Source of the DNA: Ignavibacteriales bacterium
GTDB taxonomy: Bacteria; Bacteroidota; Ignavibacteria; UBA10030
Assembly: GCA_026390595.1 (NCBI GenBank)
Contig: JAPLFQ010000005.1
Location: forward strand, 62,001 to 126,000
Direction: 5' to 3'
Length of the DNA: 64,000 nucleotides
Shown here piece after piece: positions 55,432 through 63,738 of the stretch; within the stretch, counting starts at the first letter, position 1; every line of letters begins with the position of its first letter. The translations under genes were made by a program, and so were the position numbers. A model generated the notes under the pieces. The model was not told the DNA's origin, made no database searches, and worked only from the letters and a program-made list of their open reading frames with translations.

Positions 55432-56916
55432 TCACCGCGCAAGGTTCTGCAGCTCATCCACGATCCAAATCATTCCCTCCGTATCCAGCGCGCAGTACTT
55501 TTCGAGCTGGTCCCTCACCTTCTGGCGATCCTTTTCATCGACATCGCCGTATGTCACCCGCACATATTCATTGCTCGCCGTGCTCCCTTCCGCTATCTCC
55601 AACCCCGCATAGCTCTTCCCCGTCAACGCCGGCAGCACCGCCTTCATCGACGCGCTGCCGCCCTGATCGGGGTGATAATAATGGAATGATTTGAACGGTG
55701 TAAGCAAATCCACAAAACGCCGTTCTATCGACTGATACCATTTCTCGTACTCCGCAAAGACGTCACATGCTTTCTTCAGTTTGTCCTTCTCGAACGGTGC
55801 GTTATATGCCACAATCGACCCCTTCGCCCCCAGCAGCTTCTTAAGCATCTTCAGGATTTCCGGCCTTGGATCTTCCGCGCCGCCGGCAAGAAAGCTCTCA
55901 TGCCTTGGTTTCTTCCCATCCGAGTCGACGATGTGCAGGGAAAACTGAAACGGGATGTGTTCGTACGGCCGGACGTCGTCGTAGAGCGGCACCGCAGTTC
56001 CAAACGTTTCAAAGTCCAGATAGCAAAGCGGATATACGAGCTGTTCCAGAAAATCGCTTATCCCTTCTTTGTCGATGTGCGGTTCCCGGGTCCGCAACGC
56101 TTCCACCTGGATTTGCTGTTTGTCGCCAAGCGTTACCGACGACGGCAGTTCAAGAATATCAAGATGGCCGTCGTGGATCAACTCAAAGGCCTTTTCCTTC
56201 TTGAAGTAGTAGAGCGTAAGCGGATTATGTTCCGGCAGGAATTTCCAACACAGCTCCTGAAGCGGACAGCCGTAGGGATCGCTGCAATGCGGACCGATGT
56301 TGATTTCTGGATGTTGTTTCTGGCGGATCACATCGACCATTGTCCGCAGGTTGGAAGGGACACCTCTCATCAGGTCGTCGACCTCGTTCGTCACTTCCGT
56401 TTTCATGAAGAGTTTCTTCGGCTCAACTTCGCCTTGCCGGATATACTCATTGTTAATATGAAGTATGAAGCATTTCGTTATCGAAAGTCCGGCTCCTTCA
56501 TACGCGTAGCGCTGCAGGGCAAGATCGTGCAGATTGACATCTTTGACTTCTGTTGAGCTCTTTACTTCGATGATTTCCCAATCGTTCTTGCCGAGAGGGT
56601 TTAGAATGTCGGCACGGGCGTACGCATTTCCCGACTTGAACGCTGGTTCAAACAAGGGCTTGCGTTGGCGAAGAGCTTCCTTCGACAGTTCGAGTATCTT
56701 CCCGAAGTCGCGCTCACCTTTGGCTATCTCGATTCCGCCAGGATACAGCTGCTTCGCCAGGTCGCCGACAAGATGTCCCTGATCGAATATCGCCTGTGTT
56801 TGCGCGTCGAACGACGGGATCTGGTCTTTGGCGTTGTAATAATACCAGAGAAGCTTCTGGCATTGGAGGCCGTTGAGGTATTTAGATTTAGAGAGGAAAG
56901 GCGAAAAGGGTTTCAT
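55432..56916 (-). CDS. DUF2779 protein: Cas4-like nuclease fused to a DEDD exonuclease
   Basis: This 494-residue protein fuses two nuclease-like domains. The N-terminal part (about 1-225) is PD-(D/E)XK/Cas4-like: ARADILNPLGK and EIIEVKSS supply the acidic and Lys residues. Four cysteines fit a 4Fe-4S site, Cys19 in GLQCQKLLWYY and Cys211, Cys217 and Cys223 in HCSDPYGCPLQELCW. The C-terminal part is a ribonuclease-H-like DEDD exonuclease: CYLDFETFGTAVPLYD (Asp301, Glu303), IVAYNAPFEKDKL and KYCALDTEGM. The whole corresponds to DUF2779. DNA repair or defence against foreign DNA is plausible; substrate is unknown. The ATG at 56916 is chosen; the frame is open upstream but those residues look non-coding. 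Confidence 0.8.
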   Translation of the reverse strand: MKPFSPFLSKSKYLNGLQCQKLLWYYYNAKDQIPSFDAQTQAIFDQGHLVGDLAKQLYPGGIEIAKGERDFGKILELSKEALRQRKPLFEPAFKSGNAYARADILNPLGKNDWEIIEVKSSTEVKDVNLHDLALQRYAYEGAGLSITKCFILHINNEYIRQGEVEPKKLFMKTEVTNEVDDLMRGVPSNLRTMVDVIRQKQHPEINIGPHCSDPYGCPLQELCWKFLPEHNPLTLYYFKKEKAFELIHDGHLDILELPSSVTLGDKQQIQVEALRTREPHIDKEGISDFLEQLVYPLCYLDFETFGTAVPLYDDVRPYEHIPFQFSLHIVDSDGKKPRHESFLAGGAEDPRPEILKMLKKLLGAKGSIVAYNAPFEKDKLKKACDVFAEYEKWYQSIERRFVDLLTPFKSFHYYHPDQGGSASMKAVLPALTGKSYAGLEIAEGSTASNEYVRVTYGDVDEKDRQKVRDQLEKYCALDTEGMIWIVDELQNLAR

Positions 56917-56974
56917 GGGATGCTTTCTGGTTTGTCGCGCGCCGACAAATCGCTGCTTGCCCCCGGAAGACTGC

Positions 56975-57799
56975 TCAAACCGTGATCGTGCACCCCGGCC
57001 TGTCGGGATGCGTTTCAAAAACGCTGATGCCGCTGACGCCCTGCCCGTCGAGCGCAGCGATCGTGCATTCGAGTGCAAGCGCGTTCGTATTGCATTCCTG
57101 ACTGATGTGAGCCAGGGCGATGCTCTTGGGAAGGGTCTGTGACTGATCCATGATCTGCAACAGCGATTCACCGCATTGGTCGTTGGAAAGGTGCCCATCC
57201 TCGCGGATACGGCGCTTCAGCCAATCCGGCCGGGCTGACTTTTCGAGCATTTCCACGTCATAGTTCGATTCAATGACGATGACGTCGGAGTCGGCGATGT
57301 GATTCGTGACCGATTGAGTTGGGAAGGCAATGTCCGTCGTAACGCTGACCTTTTTCTTGCGTCCGTCAACGCCATGGACGATGCTGTATCCGAAACACCC
57401 GCCGTCTGAATCGTGCGGCACCTGGAAGGGGCGGACAACAAATCCATTCAACTCGATTTCTGAATCCCTTATTGGCTTGAGAAGGTTTTGGCGCGAAGCC
57501 CGCGCGACTCCGCGATACTTGTTTTGAAGATGGGATTCGATTGCAGAAGGACAGTAGATTGGAACATATTCATCAACGAGTTTCTTGACGGTCCACTCAT
57601 TCACATGATCACCGTGGATGTGGGTAATAAAGACTCCGTCGAGGTCCCGGATGCTCAGTCCCAGCCTTTGCAACTGGCTTGAGATATACGCCGGACTGAA
57701 ACCACAATCGACAAGTATCGCCGTCCCGGAATTCCACACGAGCGTGGAATTCCCAGCGCTCGAGCTGCCGAGGACGCATGTTGAAAGGCTGCTATTCAA
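56975..57799 (-). CDS. YycJ/WalJ-like metallo-beta-lactamase-fold hydrolase
   Basis: This 274-residue cytoplasmic enzyme has the MBL motifs: CVLGSSSAGNSTLV, ILVDCGFSP, GVFITHIHGDHVNEW (HxHxDH), VPHDSDGGCFGYSI, VIVIESNYDVEML and DGHLSNDQCGE (late His). This arrangement matches the YycJ/WalJ family, thought to be a single-strand DNA exonuclease linked to mismatch repair and cell-wall signalling in Firmicutes. The start is unclear; a TTG at 57799 gives MNSSLSTCVLG, and the frame stays open to 57844 with another TTG. The nuclease-fusion gene follows 58 bases later on the same strand, so the two nuclease-fold genes may be cotranscribed. Confidence 0.85.
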   Translation of the reverse strand: MNSSLSTCVLGSSSAGNSTLVWNSGTAILVDCGFSPAYISSQLQRLGLSIRDLDGVFITHIHGDHVNEWTVKKLVDEYVPIYCPSAIESHLQNKYRGVARASRQNLLKPIRDSEIELNGFVVRPFQVPHDSDGGCFGYSIVHGVDGRKKKVSVTTDIAFPTQSVTNHIADSDVIVIESNYDVEMLEKSARPDWLKRRIREDGHLSNDQCGESLLQIMDQSQTLPKSIALAHISQECNTNALALECTIAALDGQGVSGISVFETHPDRPGCTITV

Positions 57800-58028
57800 A
57801 TGAGCTACCTGGGTTATGGACGGTACAACGCACCCTCGCGCCAAAAGCCCGGCCTCTTCCAGGTTTCACTGGGCAGAGCCCGGATTTCTCATTGGGGTGC
57901 GTGAAATCTCGCGGCTGTGTCTTACTGAGCGACGTTGCTTGCGACATCGCTGACAAAACCAGCCTGTGTGTTGAACACCATTCGGAGGGACGTTCTCAAT
58001 CGATTGCTGCGAGCGTCACAAGAGCGGC

Positions 58029-58226
58029 TTACGACACGTCAACTGCGTATCGGCGTTCGAGGTCGACTTTATCCAATAATCCATTCTTGAAATGCAGTTG
58101 GTTCGTGGTCACGAGAACGCTTCCTGCATGATATCCTTTTTCGACTTTGGTCACAACCGTGATCGCTGTCAAAACCGGAGCGCTTGTCTTCTTGGATTTT
58201 GGTTTCGGCTTGAGTGTCTGGGCCAT
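58029..58226 (-). CDS. Small basic protein, unknown function
   Basis: This 65-residue protein starts ATG 58226 behind GAAAGG. It has a Lys/Pro-rich N-terminus (LKPKPKSKKTSAPVL) and then two predicted strands (AITVVTKVEKGYHAGSVLV and NQLHFKNGLLDKVDLE). No signal peptide or metal motif is present. CATCTTGTAA lies about 75-84 bases upstream on the same strand, similar to the TATCTTG element. I recognise no family, and whether it is a real gene is not certain. Confidence 0.5.
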   Translation of the reverse strand: MAQTLKPKPKSKKTSAPVLTAITVVTKVEKGYHAGSVLVTTNQLHFKNGLLDKVDLERRYAVDVS

Positions 58227-58468
58227 GCTGTAACCTTTCGCGGATGTTGATGATGAGAGTTCCGGTGCAGCGACTGTAACCTAACAAACTCTGGACGAAG
58301 TTACAAGATGTATCTCGCGGTGGGGTCGCAGAAGTTGTCCCCAAATGAGTATCACCCCGGCGCAAGCTTCATCCTTCGGCAATCGGTTTTGGAGAGCCTC
58401 TGATGCTCTCCTGGGTAGCGGCGCACTTCTCTTCACCCGGGGTGTGAAGGGAAAGAGCATGCCACGCT

Positions 58469-58696
58469 TCACCCCTCTTTCTTCTCAATCGCCCCCGGAT
58501 CCGGCGGCAGGACCCAATGGAGAAAACCGCAACGGGCACACACAAACACCTCCGCGCTGTTGGCGAGCCAATCAGACTCGAAGAATGTAAGTGCTTTTGT
58601 GTTCAACAACGCATTGCGGATGTTGAACCGATCGTGGTTGCAGTGTTTGCAGGCGAGCTTGATGCCGGCCAACACGATTTCAGCTTCTCTTTCCAT
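58469..58696 (-). CDS. Small zinc-ribbon protein
   Basis: This 75-residue protein has two CxxC pairs: ACKHCNHDRFNIRNALLNT at residues about 15-33 and VFVCARCGFLHWVLPP at about 51-66. ALLNTKALTFFESDWLANSA lies between them. The pattern, a zinc ribbon joined by a short linker, is common in small bacterial proteins annotated only as hypothetical. The ATG at 58696 is used. The gene lies 242 bases upstream of the basic small-protein gene on the same strand. Confidence 0.7.
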   Translation of the reverse strand: MEREAEIVLAGIKLACKHCNHDRFNIRNALLNTKALTFFESDWLANSAEVFVCARCGFLHWVLPPDPGAIEKKEG

Positions 58697-58870
58697 GGTC
58701 GTGATAGTCTGCGATTGTGATGTGGTTTTGTGGAAGCTGCCGCCTGGAACGTGTCCTTCTTCAGGGGTCGTCTTCGGCCAAAGACGCTTTCAGCCGGAAA
58801 TCCATCAGGATCGATCGCACATCATGCCGGCATGATTGGTGGTCGCACAAGCGTTCGGATTTACCCCCTG

Positions 58871-59170
58871 CTACCTCTTTGACGTAAGGTTGTACCTCTC
58901 AGCGACCTTCTTGTCCTTTGTGATTGTAACTCTCTCGCCCAACCGAACACCGTCCCATCGAATGAAGTAATGTTCGTGGGGTAACTCCGGACCGCGGCAG
59001 GTGCAGTGATATGATTGCACAATGACCTTTTTCCCTTGCCCCTGTTCACACAGGGTGAAGGATTTTCCAGTCGACGGGAAGCATGAAAGCTTGTCTTTCA
59101 GAACGAAGATATATCCCTTTTTTGCCTCCTCCGCGGATATCTTTCTTGTATAGTGTTGTTCTTTCGGCAT
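58871..59170 (-). CDS. Small protein with HCTC motif, unknown function
   Basis: This 99-residue protein starts at MPKEQHYTRKISAEEAKKG (ATG 59170) behind AGAGAG. A C-terminal segment reads SYHCTCRGPELPHEHYFIRW, with Cys and His that could bind metal; a further Cys lies in LSCFPSTG and TLCEQG. FVLKDKL and GVRLGERVTITKDKKVAERY look like strands of a small beta domain. An in-frame start at 59206 is less likely. No family is recognised. Neighbours are the zinc-ribbon gene and the nucleoside-hydrolase-like gene, all on the minus strand. Confidence 0.6.
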   Translation of the reverse strand: MPKEQHYTRKISAEEAKKGYIFVLKDKLSCFPSTGKSFTLCEQGQGKKVIVQSYHCTCRGPELPHEHYFIRWDGVRLGERVTITKDKKVAERYNLTSKR

Positions 59171-59230
59171 CGTCGAGCTCTCTTTTGGTTTAGAACTTGA
59201 TCTCAATTCTCTCGGTTGGCGGGGCCGCCC

Positions 59231-60355
59231 TCACAATCCTCCAAACTTTTGCCTCAGTACGCTTTCCAATGAATTTCGATATTGCTCAGGATCGTTCTTG
59301 TGAAAGACGAAGACATCTAGGTTGCCGGGCTTTGCGGGATGCACGCGCCCCTGGTCGTCAATAAACACTTTGATCCTGCAGAAAGAATACGGCTTGACTT
59401 CCCGGGTAAACTTGCCGGCAGGTCGGCGCGAGGCGGTGTACTCGCCCTGCTTGTTCGCGTAAATCTTCAAACCGGCGGCGTCCAGGATTGAAGCGGTAGA
59501 CCACATGTTGCGGGATGAGCGGTACACTTTTCCCAGTTCCTCAAGGTCCAGCGGCCGCTTCAGGAACTCGAGCGGGTCAGCAATGACCTGACCCGCCGCC
59601 TGTCCAATCTTCCCTGTACCTTTCGAAAACGCGTAGAGGAAATAGTTCTGCACTCTCCATGTGGCGGATGCGAGGACCTTTCCCTGATCTGCCTGCCAGT
59701 ACGTCTCGTAGTTGTTTTCGCCAAAACATGGAGCCCAGTGGACCGGCAAGCCGGATTTCATGATGGCAATGAACGCGTTCCGGTCCTTGAGCAAGTTTAC
59801 GTCGATGCGCCCTTCCGGAAATCCATAGATCCCTGCGTTCAGATAAATCCTCGAAACCTTTTTGCGAAAGAGTCCGGGATCCCGGTTGAATGCCGCGGCG
59901 ATGTCACGCTCCGTCCCGACCGTCAGGAGTACGGCCTCTCCCTTCGTCTTTCTCAGAAGGTCCAGTATCATTTCTACTCCCTTCTGACATGAGTCGGGTT
60001 GGTCGAGTCCCTTATCATCAATGCTTCTCAACGCAGCGCGAAGGCCGATGGCGTGGGGTGCTCTACGCCCCGAGATTTCAAAGATTTGCTGCAATGGAAC
60101 AACGCCGGTTCCCTCGCTCTTCGGGCGCCTGTCGTACAGTTGTTGATCGAGTATGACGCCTGCAACTTCAATCTCCGGCATGGCGAACAGCGTCGCCAAA
60201 TCGAAATAGTCATCAGGATCATCCGGGGGAAAATAGATATCGGATGAATATATCAGTTTGACCTTTGTGTGCCGCGACGGCTTGTTGACCTGGCCATGCG
60301 CGTTCAATGCGAACAGTAGCAGGGCAGAGAGGATGATGGGTGTTCTTTTTTTCAT
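59231..60355 (-). CDS. Secreted inosine-uridine nucleoside hydrolase-like protein
   Basis: This 374-residue protein has a signal peptide (MKKRTPIILSALLLFALNA, ending HGQ). The nucleoside hydrolase calcium-site pattern is visible at residues about 35-50: PPDDPDDYFDLATLF, a variant of the family DxDxxxDD start, followed by PEIEVAGVILDQ. VLLTVGTERDIAAAFNRDP and VSRIYLNAGIYGFPEGRIDVN match the core of the fold. Exported nucleoside hydrolases occur in Bacteroidota and may take part in sugar or nucleoside scavenging. Later His residues typical of cytosolic enzymes are not obvious, so the substrate is open. The ATG at 60355 is preferred over 60457. It lies 157 bases downstream of the GxGYxYP gene on the same strand. 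Confidence 0.72.
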   Translation of the reverse strand: MKKRTPIILSALLLFALNAHGQVNKPSRHTKVKLIYSSDIYFPPDDPDDYFDLATLFAMPEIEVAGVILDQQLYDRRPKSEGTGVVPLQQIFEISGRRAPHAIGLRAALRSIDDKGLDQPDSCQKGVEMILDLLRKTKGEAVLLTVGTERDIAAAFNRDPGLFRKKVSRIYLNAGIYGFPEGRIDVNLLKDRNAFIAIMKSGLPVHWAPCFGENNYETYWQADQGKVLASATWRVQNYFLYAFSKGTGKIGQAAGQVIADPLEFLKRPLDLEELGKVYRSSRNMWSTASILDAAGLKIYANKQGEYTASRRPAGKFTREVKPYSFCRIKVFIDDQGRVHPAKPGNLDVFVFHKNDPEQYRNSLESVLRQKFGGL

Positions 60356-60512
60356 GAAGGCGATCGATGAATTGGCGGGAAATTGTGGGGATGTTACTAA
60401 GTGAAAGCTCTCCGCAACCGGAAGCGGTAGAGCGCCGGGAAACGAAACGGCGGGCACTGCAAGGGCGGATAGTTATCCGCCCCAACGGGTTCCGCCGTTT
60501 CGTTCTTCCGCG

Positions 60513-62570
60513 CTATTTCTTATCCAGATACCGCTCCTTAAACGTTGTATTCTCACCGGCCATCTTCAGGAAGATGTCCAGCGGAACAATCTCGAACCCA
60601 CTGCCAAGCCTGTCAGTGATCGATTTTACCCTGGCCACATCGCTGTTCTCCCGCACGTGTATCAACATGAAGTACGGCCGATCGGAATTGATGACCGCCA
60701 GTTCCTTGAGGTCCGCTGCAACTTCCGCTTCCGGCTTATCCGCTGGGAGATAGTAGTCGTACGACACGAACGGCACCTTGTTCCGCACCGAAAACGTCTC
60801 GGAAGCGTAGTACCCATTCAGGAAACCGATCGCATCCGGCATTCCCTTGTAGTACGCGTCGACGATCTCTTTCGTCAGGTTGTTTTCCGCCGCTTCTGTC
60901 TTCTCGCCGGAATAGTCCATGATCTCGTACACATTCAGGTCGAGATCCTTCATCATCGTGTGTGCTTTTTCGATTTCCTTCGGCAGCCATTGCTTCGGAA
61001 ACGCCTTCGGATACATGTACCCCGAACCCGAAAGGGCCCCTATGAAATAGTCGTTCGGCGTTGCCTGTGTATAATAGTATTCCATCATCGCAGGCGAGAG
61101 CCAGATGAAGTTCGGGCACACTTCCCACGCGAAGGGGATCGATCCTCTTCCCGGCCGGACCCAGGCACCAAGCCCCAGGCCATCCGTCTGGACCAGGCCG
61201 ATATACGTCTTCTTCTCCGGCACGTACTTCACCCCCGGTTTGATGTTGTGGTGATTGGTGTATTTGAATCCCGGTGATGCGGGGACCTTGTAGAGAAAAC
61301 TTGTGTTTGGCAGACTGTTCAGGCCGTCAACGGTGAGCGCATGCGACGACGTTACGGTGACCCATTCCTCTTCCATATCTTTCTTGTATGAGTGCCACCC
61401 CATCACCCGTCCCAGGGGCTTGATCTCCGAAAGAAGCTGTTGCGTCAGTCCGTACTCCAGCGTATCCGTCGCCCGGGCGGAAAGGTCGTTGAAGAACACT
61501 TTCTCCATCATGCCGTAGTCGGCAACGTTCGGCATCACCGTCGTGCCATGCGGACCGCCGAGCCAGATGATGAGCTCCTTGTTGCAGCGGCTCCAGTATT
61601 TTTCTTTCGCCCACGTGTAGATCTTGAAATCCGACCAGCCGCTGAACCTGCCTCGGAAATCATCAATCTCTTTCAGGCCGTACTTCTTCGCAAGCGGGAT
61701 CAGTTCCTCTGTAATGACGATCCCTTTTTCCAGTCCCGCGAGCGTGTAGGCAACGATCAGTGAGGTCCGCTCCTTCTTATCCCAGACGATATACCCCTTG
61801 AACGAATCTTTGAAGACGTTGATGGTCTGTTCCAGCGAACCGAGTCTGGTAAATGTGAAGTTGCGCTTTTTTTCGAGATAGGTGTAGAGCTCTTCGGTGT
61901 AGTTGAATGGAAACTGCGGACCGTAGAGGAAGTAGAGGTTCGGTTTGTTTTCATTGACAATGCCCTGGATGGAGATGAGGCAGGCCTGTTCAGGAAGCTT
62001 CGAGAAAATGTCCCAGTCATCGGCCATCTGGTAAACATACGCGTTGTTGTAACCGGCCTTCTTGAACCAGAACGTTATTGCGTCATCTCCCGTTCGGGAG
62101 TTGCGTTCAATCCGGCACGTCATGATGTTCTTGTCGCCCGTCAACTCGTACACGTACCGGACGTTGGCTGGTTTCGATCCCTGCGAGCCCAGCGCATCAT
62201 ACTGTTCCGTTATGATGATGGCGTTTCCGTTCTTCAGTTCGGCGGTGACTTTCTTTGTCTTTCCCACCTGATATTGCAGAGCCTGGAAGAGCGCTGTCGG
62301 AATTGTCGGATCGGTGATTTTCACTTCGTTCACTGTTCCGCCCGTCTTGAGTACCATCTGGTCCTGGTGTGGTCTCTTCGGTCCGAATGATCGCTTGATT
62401 GACAGCTCGTTGTTCTTGGTAGAGAACTCGACCGCGAGCGACCGGAAATAGTCGAGATACGTCCCCCTGTCTCGCATCAGATTCCACACTCCATCGAGGG
62501 TTGACGCCTGAGAAAACAGAGAGGTCACAGCAAAAGAAAGGACACACGCGAGAGTAAGAATTCGTTTCAT
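60513..62570 (-). CDS. GxGYxYP-family secreted protein
   Basis: This 685-residue protein has a signal peptide (MKRILTLACVLSFAVTSLFS). It carries GALSGSGYMYPKAFP, the GxGYxYP signature after which the family PF14323 is named, in the last third. The preceding domain holds NPNLYFLYG-type and LIIWLGGPHGTTVMPNVADY segments and FAWEVCPNFIWLSPAMMEYYY. The family is predicted to be glycan-active, since it is found in Bacteroidota next to glycosidases and deacetylases, but no activity has been shown as far as I know. The first 180 residues are a beta-rich N-terminal domain. The ATG at 62570 is preferred over 62609. A TATCTTG element lies at 62654-62660 on the same strand, 18 bases from a TTGCTA box at 62679-62684. 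Confidence 0.85.
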   Translation of the reverse strand: MKRILTLACVLSFAVTSLFSQASTLDGVWNLMRDRGTYLDYFRSLAVEFSTKNNELSIKRSFGPKRPHQDQMVLKTGGTVNEVKITDPTIPTALFQALQYQVGKTKKVTAELKNGNAIIITEQYDALGSQGSKPANVRYVYELTGDKNIMTCRIERNSRTGDDAITFWFKKAGYNNAYVYQMADDWDIFSKLPEQACLISIQGIVNENKPNLYFLYGPQFPFNYTEELYTYLEKKRNFTFTRLGSLEQTINVFKDSFKGYIVWDKKERTSLIVAYTLAGLEKGIVITEELIPLAKKYGLKEIDDFRGRFSGWSDFKIYTWAKEKYWSRCNKELIIWLGGPHGTTVMPNVADYGMMEKVFFNDLSARATDTLEYGLTQQLLSEIKPLGRVMGWHSYKKDMEEEWVTVTSSHALTVDGLNSLPNTSFLYKVPASPGFKYTNHHNIKPGVKYVPEKKTYIGLVQTDGLGLGAWVRPGRGSIPFAWEVCPNFIWLSPAMMEYYYTQATPNDYFIGALSGSGYMYPKAFPKQWLPKEIEKAHTMMKDLDLNVYEIMDYSGEKTEAAENNLTKEIVDAYYKGMPDAIGFLNGYYASETFSVRNKVPFVSYDYYLPADKPEAEVAADLKELAVINSDRPYFMLIHVRENSDVARVKSITDRLGSGFEIVPLDIFLKMAGENTTFKERYLDKK

Positions 62571-62902
62571 GGGAGCTCCGATTTTGTAAGGCAGATGTTC
62601 GGTTACCACTGATCATTCACCGCACAATCCTCCATCCCGGGGCGTGGCAACTACAAGATACCGATTTTGGCCGTCTCTTAGCAAGCATTCTTCGGGCCTT
62701 CGTGACCTTTCAGTCCATGATTCGTTCTTCGCTATTTCGAGTATTGAACGAATTCCGGTGAATGAAAAACCGTTCGAGCTCGCCTCGGGAAAAGATCACC
62801 ACGGAAAGGCACGGATGGTACGGATTTACACGGAATAGACCTCCGTGACGATCCGTTGTGTTTCTGTGTCATCCGTGGCAAATCTTTTCGATGTATGTTT
62901 GG
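62571..62902. other. Intergenic region with repeat (332 bases)
   Basis: This stretch holds the promoter region of the GxGYxYP gene and the end of the M50 gene. The element TATCTTG (minus strand) lies at 62654-62660, with TTGCTA 18 bases upstream at 62679-62684. No gene is seen. A repeat fills 62800-62885. Confidence 0.55.
62800..62885. repeat. Degenerate CACGGAT/CTGTGTCATC-type repeat, copy C
   Basis: CACGGAAAGGCACGGATGG and GGATTTACACGGAATAG are followed by CCGTGACGATCCGTTGTG and TTTCTGTGTCATC (62861-62873), then CCGTGGC. The first part is nearly inverted relative to the second. The 13-mer TTTCTGTGTCATC also occurs at 45402. Confidence 0.55.
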
Positions 62903-63556
62903 TCAGCTCTGGAACAAACCCAGAAGGCCGAACATCCGCTTCGCGATGAAGTCAACGAGAATGCCAATGGGCAGGAGGTTGATGTGCGCGACGCGTTCGA
63001 GCACGATAATCGCGAGAAACACATACGCCCCATACTTGAAGAAGATTTGAGCCATAGCCAGGCTTTTCGCCGGGATGAGGTTCACAATGAGGTGAGATCC
63101 ATCGAGTGGGGGGAGCGGGAGAAGATTGAAAATGAACAACCCCAGATTTACATAGAGAGCTGCAATGCCTACGGTCAGGATTTCCTGGTAGAGGGGCTCT
63201 CCAGCGTACGGGAAAAGCGATAGCGTCATCTTCAGGAGAAGAGCAATAAACACAGCGAAGAGAAGATTGGAAACCGGCCCAGCCAGGGCGATGAGTATAT
63301 CGTCCCTCCGTGGATGGCGGAGTTTGCTGGGATCGATAAGCACAGGCTTGGCCCAACCGAATCCTGCCACGAGAAGAAAAATGAATCCTATCGGGTCAAT
63401 ATGCTTCAGCGGATTGAGGGTCAGCCTCCCGGCTTGCTGCGCAGTATCGTCGCCTAACCGGAGCGCGACAAGCGTGTGGGCATATTCATGGAACGTCAGC
63501 CCAAGTATGATGCCCGGCAACACACGGAGTATCGATTCGATTCCCAGATCTTGCAT
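62903..63556 (-). CDS. Site-2-protease-family zinc metalloprotease (M50)
   Basis: This 217-residue membrane protease has about five hydrophobic segments. The zinc site is GLTFHEYAHTLVALRLGD (HExxH at His23-His27), and the third ligand lies in NLLPLPPLDGSHL, with the conserved LDG. LIALAGPVSNLLFAVF is the family GPxxN motif. No PDZ or CBS domain is attached, so this is the short form of the family. Such proteases cut transmembrane segments of anti-sigma factors or process membrane proteins. The ATG at 63556 is chosen; an in-frame start at 63598 adds non-conserved residues. Confidence 0.9.
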   Translation of the reverse strand: MQDLGIESILRVLPGIILGLTFHEYAHTLVALRLGDDTAQQAGRLTLNPLKHIDPIGFIFLLVAGFGWAKPVLIDPSKLRHPRRDDILIALAGPVSNLLFAVFIALLLKMTLSLFPYAGEPLYQEILTVGIAALYVNLGLFIFNLLPLPPLDGSHLIVNLIPAKSLAMAQIFFKYGAYVFLAIIVLERVAHINLLPIGILVDFIAKRMFGLLGLFQS

Positions 63557-63679
63557 AAACCCATTGTTTTGTTCGCGCGACGAGGTGGTTTCTACCACTC
63601 ACGATAGGAAGAAATCGGAGAAGGGACAACAGGTTTGGCAAGCAAGATCCGGGTAGATGCCACGCACCCTGCGTCCATG

Positions 63680-63705
63680 TGTCGACGTTGAATTCAACGT
63701 CGACA
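63680..63705. promoter_or_regulatory. 26-base perfect palindrome
   Basis: TGTCGACGTTGAA at 63680-63692 is followed without a gap by its exact reverse complement to 63705. It lies between the truncated gene at the window edge (ending at 63739) and the M50 gene start at 63556, both on the minus strand. It may be an operator or the stem of a transcript hairpin. Confidence 0.6.
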
Positions 63706-63738
63706 ACAACAGCGCGCAACACCATGCAGATCATTCTG

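Noticed and set aside
55177-55689. Plus-strand frame across the intergenic space and the nuclease-fusion gene
   Set aside because: Most of it lies antisense to the DUF2779 gene, and it has no conserved pattern.
57930-57955. Inverted-looking GAGCGACGTTGC...GCGACATCGCTG
   Set aside because: Only about 9 of 12 positions pair, which is no better than chance at this composition.
58391-58411. Short hairpin GGAGAGC...GCTCTCC between two small genes
   Set aside because: The stem is only 7 bases and no T tract follows, so I do not list it as a terminator.
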